DNA from: Nageia nagi | Lineage: Eukaryota > Pinophyta | Direction: 5' to 3' | Assembly (NCBI GenBank): GCA_050084985.1 | Contig: JBITNC010000001.1 | Location: forward strand, 154,938,001-155,002,000 | DNA length: 64,000 bases | Shown here: positions 20,621-32,217 of the stretch, piece after piece | How the letters are laid out: each line of letters starts with the position of its first letter | How positions within the stretch are numbered: the first letter of the stretch is position 1 | Program-made: the position numbers and the translations under genes | The notes under the pieces: generated by a model | What the model saw: the letters and a program-made list of their open reading frames with translations, nothing else | What the model was told of the DNA's origin: nothing | Database searches by the model: none

Positions 20621-23099
20621 ATACATTTATGAAATTAAAAAATCCTTGAAATCAAGTAGTGAAAAGGGGCACTCTCACAAAATCCCCAACAATTTGTGTA
20701 CTTGGATGGAATTCCATATCTAAAGTTATGAAGTCTTTCAATTATTTTTAAGTAAAAGGAAATTACTCACCGTATGGGGATGGCTTAACATCATGGCCTT
20801 CATGGCTCTCTAACTTTAGGGCATGATGATTATTATCTTCTTCTTCATCATCCAAATAGATTAACTACATGCTTAGAACCCCCTAATGATCTGATCTTCT
20901 TTGCAGTGTGTGAAGAAATATCTTGCAAACCAAAATTACCCACAAACCTTTAAACTTAAACCCCACTTTCAATATTAGAAAAAGATTAAACCTGTGTATT
21001 TACTCACCAAAGAAGTTGTTGGAGGTAACTTTAAAAAATGACACATTAGTTGATATTCAAGAGTTGTGAGTTATAAAACATTTCCCCTTACAAGCTCTAC
21101 ATGCCCTCCTCCTATTGCAATCTCTACAATATGAATGCTCTTCAGTTGTTTTTATAGATATTAATTTTTTAAAATGGGATATTAGTATTATTGATTAATT
21201 TTATATTAGTTTTTAAAAAGAGAATTTATTTTAAACAAATAGGGGTATTGTTTTTATAAAAAATAAGATCCCAATTAGACCGAGTTCCTAAACCATAACG
21301 AGATCTTGATTTCATTTTTTTTGGTTCGAGAACCCAACACAAAACGGGATCCCAATTTCTATAAAAAGGGATCCTGATTCTTCCAAACTCACGAATCAAC
21401 CCGCTTATATCCACTTTTACTGGACCCAACTTTATACATATGCTCATTTCCTCTAAATAGTAAATTATTCTTAAATACTAAAACTTAGCTTTGAAATAAA
21501 TAGAAAATTTAATTTAATTATCTACATAAGAAATGATAATATATTTAAAATTTCAAATCTAATTTTTTTTTAAATTAAAAAAATCACCATGGAAAAAAAT
21601 TTATGATTATACTTAATTAAAAACTATGTTTCCATTTTCTTATTTGAGTATGCTAAGCAATAATTACAATAGCAAGTATAAGATAATGATTAATAGAACA
21701 ATATTTGAATGTCACCATCCTACATGGATAAGTGAGCTTGTTGGTTTATTACCATTGTACTTTGCAAGTACTTTTGACTTCTCAAAAAATTAAAATTTTA
21801 TTTTATAACCAAATATATAAAAAAAATATTATATATAAATCATCATTTATTCAAGTAAATATAAATTATTTAATATTTTAAAAGTTAAATATAAAAAAAT
21901 ATTAAATCAATCCTAAATAACTTATAAAATAATATTCTATCGTTATATCTCAACAAAAGAAGCCCATCAAACCTGTGACTAATTATGCAACTCTATCGAC
22001 CTTCTTTTACTTTAATCGTGTTTTGGGCGTCTTTGCAAGAAAGTATGTGAGAATCCATTTATTTTAGTCCATTACACCCAAAAGCCAAGCCAGGCGACCC
22101 CATCCCATATTTGTCTCCATTAACTTTAGTGGACCTTCTCTTCTTCGCTAAATCAGCAGCATGGGGCCATCACATGTGACCTTCAAACTAAATCCTTGAT
22201 CAAAATATTAATTAATTAAAAGTTAATATAATATCCCCACCCTAACCTAGTTATGGAAAAACACAAATGATATAGATATCAAATGGCAAAATATTATTAG
22301 CATCTTTAAAAAGTAATATAAAGTAATATATGGGTGGGAAGATTTTCTTGGTGTCATAGGATATTATATTGATGTTGACAACAATTTAAAAGCATTATAT
22401 TAAGAGAAATATGGTAGATCTTGATATTGAATTTTTATTATAAAATTTATTTATATTATTAATTTATCTTTAATAAATATATTTACAAATTATCATTATT
22501 GATTTAAATAAAGTTGAAAGATTATTATGAAGTTTTATTTTTTATTTTTCCATAATATGTTTGTGACTTTTTTTATAGAAATCATTTTTTTTAAATAATT
22601 ATTTTTAGCTTAAAAGTTACAAGCAAGAGTATCTTTCACAATCTACATCTATCTTTTATAATATTTGCTATAATTTTTAGTTAAGATTTTTATTTTGCTA
22701 TCTTTCACACTCTAAAGGTAAAAAGATTTGAATATAAGACCTCTTATTTATAAGAATTTTTTTATCTTCCCCTCTCTCCAACTTCTTTAATGTAGACTCA
22801 CATATTTTTGAATTTTAGGTAATCCACAATCATACTCAATAGATCTCCATTAAAAGAATTGATAAGAATAAGTTTTGAAATCTCATGAATGTAGAAGAAT
22901 CAAGTTTCAATTTCCCTACTCCTCAAATATGGAAGAATGTGATAAAAAAAATCCTATTAAATGATAACACATATGTGAACAAGACCAAATACAAATCCTA
23001 CATTTACTTAAAATATAAATCCTAAATAATATAAATAAAAAAAATAGAACTATTTCTTGATGTATGGTTATAGATCAATATACAAGTAGATAAGCTAGC
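20621..23099. other. AT-rich intergenic DNA, nothing recognised
   Basis: No ORF with a recognisable domain on either strand. The ORF at 21226-21447 (minus) is built from a locally repeated GATCCCAATT-type motif and is not credited. Confidence 0.6.
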
Positions 23100-23795
23100 C
23101 ATGGAGTTAGATGTTGATGAACTTTTTGTGCAACACACCTTCTGTTGTTAGTCGAGTCCCTATGAATAACTCTCTTCATGAGCGCTCTTGTTCACACTCA
23201 CGTCACATGCCCTCTGTTGCACTTACACTCTCATACCGTGAGCTGACATTGATCCCAACCTTCCCCAATTCGATAGCATAACAATGATCGTGGTGCAGGT
23301 GCAAGCACTCCCTAGTTACTTGGTGGCTTGGATGATCCTCCTATCTCCTATCACTATTGTATATAACGTGGCATGTGGAAATGTAAATCTCATGTTAGTA
23401 ATATTGATGGATGATCATGATGCTTGTAGCATTCACCTCCCATGCATGGATAGAATGACGAGGATGTGGATTCTAATATTGCTCACTATAAAAATGATGG
23501 TTAAACCTTGCATGCGATTCCCTATAATCAATAAAACCACATGCAAAAGAGTGATATGTACCACCCAAGCTCCTCCACACATCATAATGTCTAAATTTTA
23601 ACTTTAATATCCATATTGTAATGATTTTTTTTTCTATTTTATTATGCCTATAAACCACTTGTCAACTATGTTAACCCAATTGTAAAGTTAATATAGTAAT
23701 TTTTTAATGTTTTTATTACTACCCATCCCCTCCTTTTGTTGTAAAAAGCTCTTTATTAATATACTTTTTTCATTAAAAAACAAAAAAAAACCAAC
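23100..23795 (+). other. possible 3' end of a non-LTR retroelement
   Basis: Ends in TTTTGTTGTAAAAAGCTC, then an A-rich tail at 23775-23790, the usual look of a plant LINE 3' end. The ORF inside (23284-23601) has no domain I recognise and no flanking duplication was found. Weak call. Confidence 0.25.
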
Positions 23796-23887
23796 CCCGT
23801 ATCTAAGCTAAAAGCAACGCAATGTAATTTTCCAACCCCATTAGAACGGAAAAGACGCCGCTCGCCGTTTTCCGGACGGGGGTTGGC

Positions 23888-23924
23888 CACGTGTCATGAC
23901 GTGATGTACACGTATATGACGTGT
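23888..23924 (+). promoter_or_regulatory. cluster of four ACGT-core boxes upstream of the galactosyltransferase gene
   Basis: CACGTG at 23888-23893, TGACGTG at 23897-23903, ACACGTA at 23908-23914 and TGACGTGT at 23917-23924. ACGT cores are bound by plant bZIP factors (G-box, ABRE and unfolded-protein-response classes). The cluster is about 315 bases before the start codon, in a local G+C-rich island, so a promoter role is likely. Which factor binds is unknown. Confidence 0.55.
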
Positions 23925-24238
23925 ATAGCGGAAGGATCGTGTCTACGAGTCTAGCGTATGTATCTACGTTCTAATGTTGGTCCGATGTGCACTGAAATCC
24001 TTGAGAACCAATTTATGCCACGGACTATAAGACACCCTTCCGTCAAATCTACCCAATTTCAGGAGAAATTTTTCACGATTTGGTGGTCGTGGGGTCAAAT
24101 CTCGTTCAGGCATTTCGATTTGATTTGCGGAATTTTCGTTCTTCAAGGGATTGGTTCTTCAAGGGATTGGTGCCCTGTGAATTGTTTGCGGGTGGGGTGA
24201 GGATTGATTTGCAGAGAAACATGGTGGAATTATAATCA

Positions 24239-26199
24239 ATGGCGGATAAGAACACGTATGGTAGGGTGAGGGGTGGAGGAGAAATGGGCAGCAAATACGT
24301 GCCCAGAAGATGGACATTTTTTCTCTGCCTGAGTAGCTTCTGCGTTGGGCTGCTTTTCACAAACAGGTAAGGAATTGGTCGGCTTCTGTGTTGGATTTCT
24401 TAATTTTTGTCTTCAATTTTTGAAATTGTCTGATTTATTGAATTTGGTTTTGAAATTGGTGGAAAAACGATTGAATCGCTACGCCTGTTGAAAATGAAAC
24501 TTGCAGTGACGGCAATTTTTTTTAACGAGAAGAAATAAATGTTGTTTATGTTGTCTATGGGATTTTGTGGGTTGTTTGTTTTCTCCTTGATAGACATACT
24601 GTTATTTAGAGATGCGGTATTCGCAGCGTTGTTTTTCAATTCTGAATTGGGATTGTGTAAGGGTTTTCTAAAGATTTGAATATACGAGAAGTGTTCCCGA
24701 TCGAGAGAGATGAAGTTTCCGTCAATAAATTTGGCTATTTGGTCTCTTTTTGTAAATGGTATCAAAAGGACAGATTTTTGTGACCTTCCAGATAAATGCG
24801 GGATTTGATCTAGTTGGTATTGAGCTCTCTATAGGGCCATAGTTTACCAATAACAAGCAATGGAGAAATTGTAGGGCATACGAAATAGCATAGGACGAAC
24901 AAAGAAAGGTAAGTTGCCATACACCAACAAAATATACTGTTTGTGGCATTCAGTCTCCAGTTTATTGTGTACCCTATAGGGAAGTGGTATCGTATTGATA
25001 TGCCCTATATTAGAGTCCAAGCTGAACCATAAGTTCAAATTATCAAAGGGAAGTGACATTGAAAGTTTGAAAGAATTAGTCATTGGCGGAACTACGACAG
25101 AATATTTGTTTTTGCATTATCTATGGATTGCCTGCAAAATAGGCAAAGGATGAACTATCACAGAAAATGAAAATGGCTGAATCTAAAAAATGAATTATTT
25201 TATCTTTGCAAGTTAGTCCTAGTTCTTCTTTGAATTGCTAGCAGAACAACATTATCATATGTAGTCGATGTAATAATGAGATGGCAAAACTCTTAGTCCA
25301 GAGCCGACTGGATAATGGAATTCTGCTTCTTTCTAAAAAGAGGTGGCCCTATTGGCCTTGGCTTATTACTCTTCCGATTGTGTTTACATAGCCTCGCCCT
25401 ACTCCTTGATTCCCCAGCTGGAGAATTTGTCTGCAGCAGGGCATTGAATACAGAGGTTCAAATAGGAATAATATGGGGTAGTGTTGAGCTCTAAATCGAA
25501 ATCATTGGATATATTCGATAATGTGTATCACCATAAATATATATCCAATTCTCGAACTGACGGGAGTGTAGCCTACCTTTGAAAGAGTTTTCTAGGGGCC
25601 ACGATTGTTGGGTGTTTTCTATAGGGTAGAGGAGTTAGTAGTTGTGTCATGTCCAGTGATTTGATTAGATCCAACATTTTGAACTTTTTCATCCTGTCTT
25701 GTGAAAAAAAAACACCAATAAATTAAATACAAGGACATCTTGTTTGAACATGCCCACATATGTGATTAGAGGAAATGTTTTGCCCACTATACAACATTTA
25801 CAGTGAGTGACCTGAGAAAAAACTGTTGATGGTGGTTTTAAACTTTTATGCCACTTTATTTGCAGGTGATGTTTCCAGTGTTAAGGTGGCGCTTGCCACT
25901 AATGTAGATGTTGTACACACAGTACATAGTGCACAACTACGAGGATTTAATGTCATAATAAGTGGTTCCAATTTCTATAGATAATGCTACACCCGTTAAA
26001 AAGTGACTTGAAATAGCAGCTAACATGATCATACTCTAAATAGAATATATATATATATATATATATATATTAGGAAACTAATTGACAAGCTGCATAGTCT
26101 TGTGAGTTGATTTGGAACTATGTTACCTCAGTAAGAGTGAAATCTGGGTGCACAACGACTCGCACCTCTATCCTCTATGTTGAATTTGATTTGGGACTA

Positions 26200-26240
<41 letters not shown>

Positions 26241-29200
26241 ACCATATATATATATATATATATATATATTAGGAAACTAATTGACAAGCTGCATAGTCTT
26301 GTGAGTTGATTTGGAACTATGTTACCTGAGTAAGAGTGAAATCTGGGTGCACAACGACTGGCACCTCTATCCTCTATGTTGAATTTGATTTGGGACTAGG
26401 TAAGACTAATAACTGTAGATGTGGGCTACTGATGTGTTGTTTTGAAGATTCAAAGAAACGACAGATATTCTTCTGGGTTCTGATGTTTTCTTTTTACGAA
26501 GTGAGAGCTATACAACTGAGATAAAGGTGGAAATATCATACCCTCGCAAATCTTTATGAAGGAAATAACCTAGACTGACCATTATACCACCTTTCCCTAT
26601 AATGTTTTGGTTATTTCGAATGTTAAGTTCAGTTAACAAGACTATTGGGCAGTCTACATGGCTATGCAGCTTCCAGGCATTGAATAACAGGAAGTTTTAT
26701 ACTTTAAACCATTAACCACCAGACATAGTGATAAAATGTTGACAAGACTAGCCCTTCCTTTGATTTTAACAACTATGGTAATTGCTTTCCTCCTCATTAG
26801 TCAGATTGCATTGCTGAAATGTTGACATGATGAAGGTAGATGGTTGGTAATTATGGTTTTAGCCCATGATTTAAGAATTTACTTCAAAATTTCAAGGGGA
26901 TGCCTTTTCACTGGTATTTTCTTTGTATCTTCTGATAGTAGCTACATATCACCGATTGCATACTTTATCAATTTAAATTATACATAATTATCTGTTAATA
27001 GGATAAGAAACAGATTCATCTTTATTGGTGAAATTGTTAAGGCTATTATATGATACAATTGTTAAGGCATATGTATTTGCTTTGGTGTAGAATCCCAACA
27101 TACATGTATGAATGGATAGACAATTCAATTTTCTTTGTGATTCGTACAACTCATTAATTGATCTAACAAACACTTTGATGGAAGCAATGTATAAATGGGA
27201 GAAATATTTTCTAAAACCATTCTTTCTGTGCAGAATGTGGGATATTCCCGAATCAAAATCTGTAGCTGAACTTAATGTAGAGCAGACTGGTCAACTCAAG
27301 CTAGATTCAGATGGATGCCATCCCAAACTAGTGAGTAACTCTGGTTAGCTTTGTTAATCTAAAGGGTTAAAACTTATTATTTCAGTGCACGTTTTCATCA
27401 TATATTGTAAGCTCTTTGTCATCAGAGAGCAGTAAACCTTGATTCTAAGGATATAATGGGCGAGGTTTCAAAGACTCATGAGGTGATCCAGTAAGTAGAA
27501 GACTTTGGTCTTTATCATTTTCTGTTTTTGGTACGAGTTACTGTGAGTTTTATGAATGTAGATAGGCGTATTCTGCTACTTTATTGGTAGTTATTTTAGA
27601 TTCTGATGCTGTATTTTTTATTTTTCAAGTAATATCATGACTGTTATATTCACAGGACACTCGACAAAACAATATCAAATTTGGAGATGGAACTAGCGGC
27701 TGCAAGGGCTGCACATGATTCTTTATTACATGGATCTCCCATTATAGAAAATCCTGTTGTTGTAGAATCAACAGCCAGGCCAAAAGTCTTTCTCGTTATT
27801 GGAATCAATACTGCATTCAGTAGCCGCAAGCGTAGGGATTCTGTCCGTGCAACATGGATGCCACAAGGTATCCTTTCAGTTCTAAATGAAATTACTGACA
27901 AAAATCTCATTAGTTAAGTGGAAATCAATTCCAACTATAACATATTTTTGTTTCTGTGCAACTTCCAATCAAGAGTAGGTGAAAAACAAAAGAAGATAGA
28001 GGATGAGAAGGGTATCATTGTTAGATTTGTAATTGGTCACAGGTGAGATCCATAATCTTTCCTTCTTGCACTTGAAGTTGTGCCAATGAATTTGTTTGAT
28101 ATATTAGCTGTCATAAGAATAAATATTTCTTCTTTATTGTCCTTCACATTTCTTATTGTTTCTCCTACCTATAACAACAGATGTAAGTGTACCAAAATAT
28201 TAGTCAACTTAGTTTGTGTTGTACCTTGAGCATGTATAGCAATTCCAAGCTTGCAGCAACTGTTCATAGAATTAAAGTATTCGGTCTTATTTAGATTGCA
28301 GTGGCCCTATAACTATTTCTGAATCACATCAAAGATTAAAAAAAAGAAAATGAATTAGATATTGATTTCTTCCTGCAGCTAATCAATTTGTTTTATTTTC
28401 TGAATACACTGTGGTTAGTTTCTTTCGATACTCCACATGAATTACCTAACCAGTCCTCTATTTGAACTGATATCTGGAAAATAAAAGAAAATAGGAAACT
28501 AAGTTTTTTTGTATATTTCCTAAGGAAGTGCTTTGGACATTTATTTACATTGCATCCTTTGGAGTTTCCTAGACTTAATTAAATGGTTACAATTTGTTAG
28601 CTTCTCTGCTTTTCAGTTCTTTGACAGTTCAAATGTCAAATTGATATGATGTTCTCCACATGATAGTGCCACACCAGGGGGTATTCTGGACAAAGCAATT
28701 GCAGCTGAAGATAGACAACATGGGGACTTCATGAGGCTGGTAAGAGAGCATCTGGGTATGCAAATGCATCCTTCTTGATGTAAAGAAAATGTTGGTATTA
28801 GAAAGAAACAATAAACAACAGTTCCTATATTGATGATGGACTCTATGACAGGAGCATATTGAAGGGTACCACGAATTATCAGCGAAGACAAAGATATACT
28901 TCGCAACTGCTGTTTCAAAATGGGATGCAGATTTCTATATCAAGGTTGATGATGATGTCCATGTGAATCTAGGTTAGACATCAGTAAACTCTGTTAAACA
29001 AATTGAATCAAATAAAGAAGTGATCTTTTTATATATCTGATTTACATGGCCACTGTAATTGCAGCAACACTTGGAACAATACTGGCAGGGCACCGGTCTA
29101 CGCCTCGTGTATATATAGGATGTATGAAATCAGGTCCAGTCCTTGCACAGAGGTTAGTTGTTAGATAGCTACATGAAACACTTTGTTTTTTTGTAAATTT

Positions 29201-29941
29201 ATAATTTATCTAGTGCTCAGTAGCAATATTAAAAAGGTTTTAAGCTTCTGCAATTGTCAGTCCATGACACATGTTAATGTCCCTCCAAGTTTGCCTACAA
29301 TTATGATTGGATTGGACATTATAACATTTTTTTACAATAATGACAGGGGAGTAAGATATCATGAGCCTGAATACTGGAAATTTGGGGAGGAAGGAAACAA
29401 ATACTTCAGACATGCTACTGGACAGCTTTATGCAATCTCCAAGGATTTGGCAACATATGTATCTATAAATGAGTAAGTCTTGCATTGTTTATACGCAACA
29501 CACTGCTTTTTGTAATATAAGCAGGCTAATAACAATTTTGAGGTGATCCTACCAACAGACATGTATTACATAAATATGCAAATGAGGATGTTTCCTTGGG
29601 AGCATGGTTTATCGGACTGGATGTAAAACATATTGATGATCGTAGATTGTGCTGTGGGACTCCTCCAGGTTACTAACTGAACTTCAGTTATTGTGTAGGA
29701 TAATAATGTTGCAAATTTTCAATCTGATTATGTAGCCTAAAGATCAAATTAGTATATATGCAGTACTGACATGATTTATTCATGCAACACAGATTGTGAA
29801 TGGAAAGCACAAGCAGGTAATACATGTGTTGCCTCATTTGATTGGAGTTGCAGTGGTATCTGCAAATCTGCAGAGAGAATCAAAGAAGTGCATCAGAGGT
29901 GTGGCGAAGGCGAAAATGCTATATGGACTGCAGAGTTTTAG
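24239..29941 (+). CDS. beta-1,3-galactosyltransferase (GT31), 11 exons, 410 aa
   Basis: Golgi type II membrane enzyme that transfers galactose from UDP-galactose in beta-1,3 linkage, probably onto arabinogalactan-protein or N-glycan acceptors. Exons: 24239-24366, 27234-27330, 27426-27490, 27656-27867, 27979-28042, 28667-28739, 28852-28972, 29065-29152, 29347-29472, 29559-29668, 29793-29941. All introns are GT-AG and the exons sum to 1,233 bases with no internal stop. Features: short basic N-terminus, membrane anchor at residues about 25-41 (exon 1), DUF4094-type stem to about 130, galactosyltransferase domain about 140-335. The domain holds [15 protein letters not shown] (152-166), metal-binding DDD (246-248), EDVSLG (334-339) and a Cys-rich C-terminus (FDWSCSGIC). 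Length and motifs fit the plant B3GALT1-4 subgroup. The start is the only ATG before the anchor in frame. It looks intact. The acceptor is not shown by sequence. Confidence 0.93.
26044..26269. repeat. (TA)n microsatellites in intron 1
   Basis: Runs at 26044-26071, 26204-26238 and 26244-26269 flank the duplicated 135 bp units. Confidence 0.9.
26070..26403 (+). repeat. 135 bp direct duplication in intron 1
   Basis: Units 26070-26204 and 26269-26403 differ at only two bases by eye (C/G in each) and are joined by (TA)n DNA. The near identity indicates a recent duplication or an assembly artefact. Confidence 0.9.
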
Positions 29942-30171
29942 TAGATATGCTGAACTGATTCTTCTGTCCTTCGTAAAATGGCATACCCCGCATATTCTAG
30001 GAAAAAGAACGAATATATGCAAAATTATTTATGATGGCCATATTTGTTGATTCATATTGAATTGCACTTTTTTTCCCCTCAGGACAAATCAAGTATTTGC
30101 AGGTTTATTTTGTCAAAGGAAGAGTAGCAAAAAGTTTTTTGTGCTTCTCCACTGCAGATCTCTTGGGACAG

Positions 30172-30385
30172 GTTACCCAGATGTAAGAGATGCGACTCCT
30201 ATTATTTCTGGAACTAAATTATCTACATTGGTGCTGTCCAATGTGCTCAAGTTCCAAGTTACCCTAGTTCAAAATGTTATAGGCAACTAATATTATTTTT
30301 GGAACTAAAGTATCTCTATTGGTATTTTGACCAATGGGCTTCAGTTCCAAGTTACCCATCTTCAAAATGTAATAGATGCAGAAAT
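30172..30385 (+). repeat. 86-93 bp tandem repeat downstream of the galactosyltransferase
   Basis: Units beginning GTTACCC at 30172, 30258 and 30351 (third partial), sharing GGAACTAAA and CAGTTCCAAG/CAAGTTCCAAG. It lies 230 bases after the stop codon and may be in the 3' UTR. No clear polyadenylation signal was identified. Confidence 0.75.
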
Positions 30386-31523
30386 TTTGTTAATTCGGGA
30401 ATATATCTGTATGGTACTGTTTTATGGGTTAAGTTCCAGAGCTGATACAAAGGATATGAGTTGATGAATGGTCAATTTCTTTAAAGAATTTTTGATATTT
30501 GAATTATTTTATTGGCGAGTGTCTTATTTAAGAACAACCATTTGATACTTCCCAATCAATGAATGCCAACTAAAGTCGACAACGATAGCGCTAGTATAAT
30601 CATGTAAACATAGCAAAATGTGTCTTTACATAATAAGGCCAATATTCGATACTTATAATTGTAACATCAATGCTTCTCATTTCACCTCCTAGTTGAAAAA
30701 CCTGATACTAACAGAAGCAGGTGTCTCATATGTGGCACATATTTGAACTGGTGCAAAATTAACTCAAACTTCGATGTGGGAACTTCCAATAATTTTGAAG
30801 GCTATTTAGGGAATACCAAGGAAAACAAATTTTATTGGAGGTTTTTCTTTTAAGATCACATTTGTATGATTAGGGACTAGTTTTCCCCTAACAACTTGAT
30901 AGATGTGATAGTTTGTGATAATTTGAATTTTTTTATTTTATGCATGTTCGTGAAGCTAATATGTTATAAGAGTTTCTCAAATATGTCAAGTATATTGTTG
31001 AACGGAATGTTGGTGTAATGGTTAAGATATTGGAATTTGAGTTGAGCAACTTGAGTTTGAATTTTTAGAATATTGTTTTAAAAAACATTTCATATATATG
31101 TTTTGGAACTTAATTTTTTTTTTTAATTATTTTTCTTCATATTTGCGTCGAGAATATGTTTATGCATATTAGCATCGAGAATATATTTGCTAAAAAAAGA
31201 GATTGCGAATCTGTCAATGCAAAAAAATATTGCGAATATGCTTGTTAGGAAAAGAATGATCGTGAATATATCTATCAAGAGAAAAAACGACCGATGAGAA
31301 GGTGCACAAATGTCAAAAGTTGTCAGCGGTGACTAATCCTTAATTAGACAACATGTTTTCTAAGTTGAGAGAGAAAAGAAATAAGATATTGATGTTGATA
31401 AAAATGATTTATTGCAATAACTCAGTTGAAACTTTATATTTGACATAATTAACATAGAAAGCAAACACAATAGTGAAATTAGTCATGTGATGTCAAAAAT
31501 AAAGTAGAATTATCCTATAGGTA
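30386..31523. other. AT-rich intergenic DNA
   Basis: No coding region. It contains a weak tRNA-like pol III promoter pair (31011-31063), listed separately, and otherwise nothing I recognise. Confidence 0.55.
31011..31063 (+). other. possible tRNA-derived SINE head (A and B box-like)
   Basis: TGGTGTAATGG at 31011-31021 fits the pol III A box. GAGTTTGAATT at 31053-31063 is a decayed B box (consensus GGTTCGAATCC) at a tRNA-like distance. No intact tRNA fold is visible. A chance match is possible. Confidence 0.3.
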
Positions 31524-32217
31524 TGTTAACACCTAAAAATGAATTTTAATTTAATTAAAATACCCTTTTTAAGTATTTGTAATAATTCATTTAATTAAGT
31601 ATTTTATTACTCTTATCATTATACATAAATATCTACCTTTATATTTTATGATAAAAAGTTGACATGCATTACCATAAATCCAAGGAGGAGCCTTGACATA
31701 TCTATAAAGGTGGAAGGGTTGTGCATAAAAAAACATGACATGATTTAGAATCTTTGATAGGTGGTAATATACTTGTGTCATTATTGATCAATATTATTTA
31801 ATGCCATCTATCATAGTTGGATTTTTTTATCCTCAAAGTTTACTTGCATTCTTGAACCACTATTTCGCTATATCGATGTTTGGAACCTAACCCTTAAGTA
31901 GGAATCTTGACGACCAAAAAAGATTGAGGCTCCTTATGTGGAAGTAACCAAATGGTGCCTCCTAGTTCACAACAAATTTGAAGGTCCTATTTTTTGCAAT
32001 AGTTTGTCGTTATCTTATCATGGGAGAATCCAACATCTAATTTGTGACTATAGGTAAGAAAAAAAGTATGGAAGTCATTTAAAATTCAGATTTGATAAGT
32101 TAAGATTAATTGTGCATCTTTTATCATTGTCATCTTTCATTTACTTTTATTTCATTATTATTTAATTAAATTGAATATATTAAATAACCCTAATAAATTA
32201 TTATTTTGGTTGTAATA
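31524..32217 (+). repeat. element C, 5' LTR
   Basis: Starts TGTTAACACCTAAA and ends GTTGTAATA (CA mutated to TA). Shares with the 3' copy the TTTTATTACTCTTATCATTA stretch and the end TTGAATATATTAAATAACC. Confidence 0.7.

Larger units (their letters stand above)
24367..27233 (+). other. 2.87 kb first intron of the galactosyltransferase gene
   Basis: GT-AG intron, phase 2, far longer than the other nine (86-624 bases). It holds a 135 bp duplication and three (TA)n runs. ORFs inside it on either strand have no domain and are not credited. Confidence 0.9.

Noticed and set aside
21226-21447. 73-codon minus ORF with GxRSNWD-like repeats
   Set aside because: Produced by a short repeated DNA motif; no similarity to a known family.
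23284-23601. 105-codon plus-strand ORF upstream of the galactosyltransferase
   Set aside because: No domain or conserved motif; A-rich tail downstream suggests retroelement debris.
30057-30290. Extra 3' exon or second gene after the galactosyltransferase
   Set aside because: The gene ends in a complete C-terminus at 29941; this ORF covers part of a tandem repeat.
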